Assembly (NCBI GenBank): GCA_031372705.1 | Contig: JANMLV010000048.1 | Span: 6,663-70,662, forward strand | Length of the DNA: 64,000 bases | Source: UBA7236 sp031372705 | Lineage (GTDB): Bacteria; Bacteroidota; Bacteroidia; Chitinophagales; BACL12 | Reading direction: 5' to 3' | Part shown: positions 63,420 to 64,000 of the stretch, one piece after another | How the letters are laid out: every line of letters begins with the position of its first letter | Numbering within the stretch: the stretch's first letter is position 1 | Program-made: the position numbers and the translations under genes | The notes under the pieces: model-generated | Told to the model about the DNA's origin: nothing | Seen by the model: only the letters and a program-made list of their open reading frames with translations | The model's database searches: none

Positions 63420-64000
63420 ATGTCAAAAATTAGCCTTTCGCAAATCGCAACCAAGCCGCTTAAAAGTGTAGATAAGGATGAATGTGAAGCTGCAATCAAA
63501 AAATACATCGACCAGCTCAGTGAACTCCAAAATATTCTTTTTGCGCAGCAGCGATATAGTTTACTCGTTATTTTGCAAGGTATGGATGCCAGCGGCAAAG
63601 ATGGCGTTATTAAGGAAGTGTTTTCCGGTGTAAACCCAATGGGCTGCCGTGTAACAGGCTTTAAAAAGCCAACGGAAGAAGAGATGGGTCACGAGTTTTT
63701 ATGGCGCATTCATAAACATATGCCTCAAAAAGGCATGATTCAGATTTTCAATCGCTCGCATTATGAAGATGTAATCATCCAAAAAGTACATAAATGGGTC
63801 GATTTGCCTACAATTGAACGCCGTTACAACCATATCAACGCGTTTGAGCAACTCGTAACCGAAAACGAAACCATCATCCTCAAGTTTTACCTGCATGTGA
63901 GCCAAGAAGAGCAACTCGAACGCTTGAAAGAAAGGCTGTCAGACCCTCGAAAAATGTGGAAATACAATGCCAACGATATCAATGAAAGCAAACGTTGGCC
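63420..64000 (+). CDS. ppk2: Polyphosphate kinase 2 family protein, 3' end cut by window edge
   Basis: PPK2 enzymes transfer phosphate between polyphosphate and nucleotides, usually to make ATP or GTP from the diphosphate or AMP. The frame is open from ATG 63420 to the window end (193 residues visible). The Walker A-like motif GMDASGKDG and the conserved 'GFKKPTEEEMGHEFLWRIH' and 'IFNRSHYEDV' segments identify the family. The part that would show the class (AMP, ADP or GDP specificity) is outside or not decisive. It is divergent from the AAA+ gene. Confidence 0.95.
   Translation, partial: MSKISLSQIATKPLKSVDKDECEAAIKKYIDQLSELQNILFAQQRYSLLVILQGMDASGKDGVIKEVFSGVNPMGCRVTGFKKPTEEEMGHEFLWRIHKHMPQKGMIQIFNRSHYEDVIIQKVHKWVDLPTIERRYNHINAFEQLVTENETIILKFYLHVSQEEQLERLKERLSDPRKMWKYNANDINESKRW

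Overview
The window is AT-rich and comes from a member of the phylum Bacteroidota. A Chitinophagales or Sphingobacteriales relative is the best guess, but no rRNA or tRNA is present to confirm it. The evidence is secreted proteins ending in type IX secretion (T9SS) sorting domains, many copies of the Bacteroidota -7 promoter box TAnnTTTG upstream of genes, almost no Shine-Dalgarno sequences, and family members typical of the phylum (DUF1361, DUF2490, SBBP-repeat proteins). There is no phage, transposase or CRISPR array. The window cuts a MORN-repeat gene at the left edge and a PPK2 gene at the right edge.

Layout. 1-4.8 kb: MORN protein end, ribosome-associated GTPase HflX, a FemAB/GNAT-like acetyltransferase, the ComF phosphoribosyltransferase, and a family of short TTGTTCAATTTTGCTCAATC-type repeats. 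4.8-7.1 kb: tyrosine catabolism (hppD, hmgA). 7.3-10.3 kb: a TetR regulator divergent from a SulP anion transporter plus beta-carbonic anhydrase, probably a bicarbonate-handling unit. 10.5-17.3 kb: tryptophanase, a 128-bp tandem repeat, RadA, a HerA-like ATPase, an OmpA-family lipoprotein and TatC. 17.6-25.7 kb: rpiB, an M28 peptidase, two tandem TPM-domain proteins, a Tat-exported lipoprotein amine oxidase, a lipoprotein and a SEC-C protein. 26-34.8 kb: DUF3179 lipoprotein, nitroreductase, outer membrane barrel, MeaB, a small DUF2892 protein behind two palindromic sites, a Cys/Met PLP enzyme, and the run HTH/membrane protein, endonuclease-like, DgkA, DUF1361. 34.9-38.9 kb: three tandem secreted T9SS paralogues with SGNH-hydrolase-like motifs, the third of which has lost its histidine. 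39-46.7 kb: ThiL, acyl-CoA ligase, M61 peptidase, methylmalonyl-CoA epimerase and an iscS-iscU-iscA cluster.

47-60.4 kb is the most unusual region. Two giant secreted beta-propeller proteins, each with 16 SBBP repeats that look like two sets of eight, lie in convergent modules. One module is a simple pair (propeller plus DUF2490 outer membrane barrel, + strand). The other is a tightly overlapping eight-gene minus-strand operon: propeller, P-loop protein of an uncharacterised family, ABC exporter with a non-canonical Q-loop, lipoprotein, a YD-like secreted protein broken by one extra A in an A7 run, a second barrel, a lipoprotein isoaspartyl peptidase/asparaginase, and a YD-like lipoprotein. 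It looks like an envelope or surface system with no assigned function. The window closes with a double AAA+ CbxX/SpoVK-type ATPase carrying a duplicated N-terminal beta domain, and the start of a polyphosphate kinase 2 gene.

Most minus-strand starts given here were moved inward from the longest reading frame on the basis of signal peptides, known family starts, promoter boxes, or stop/start overlaps with the upstream gene.
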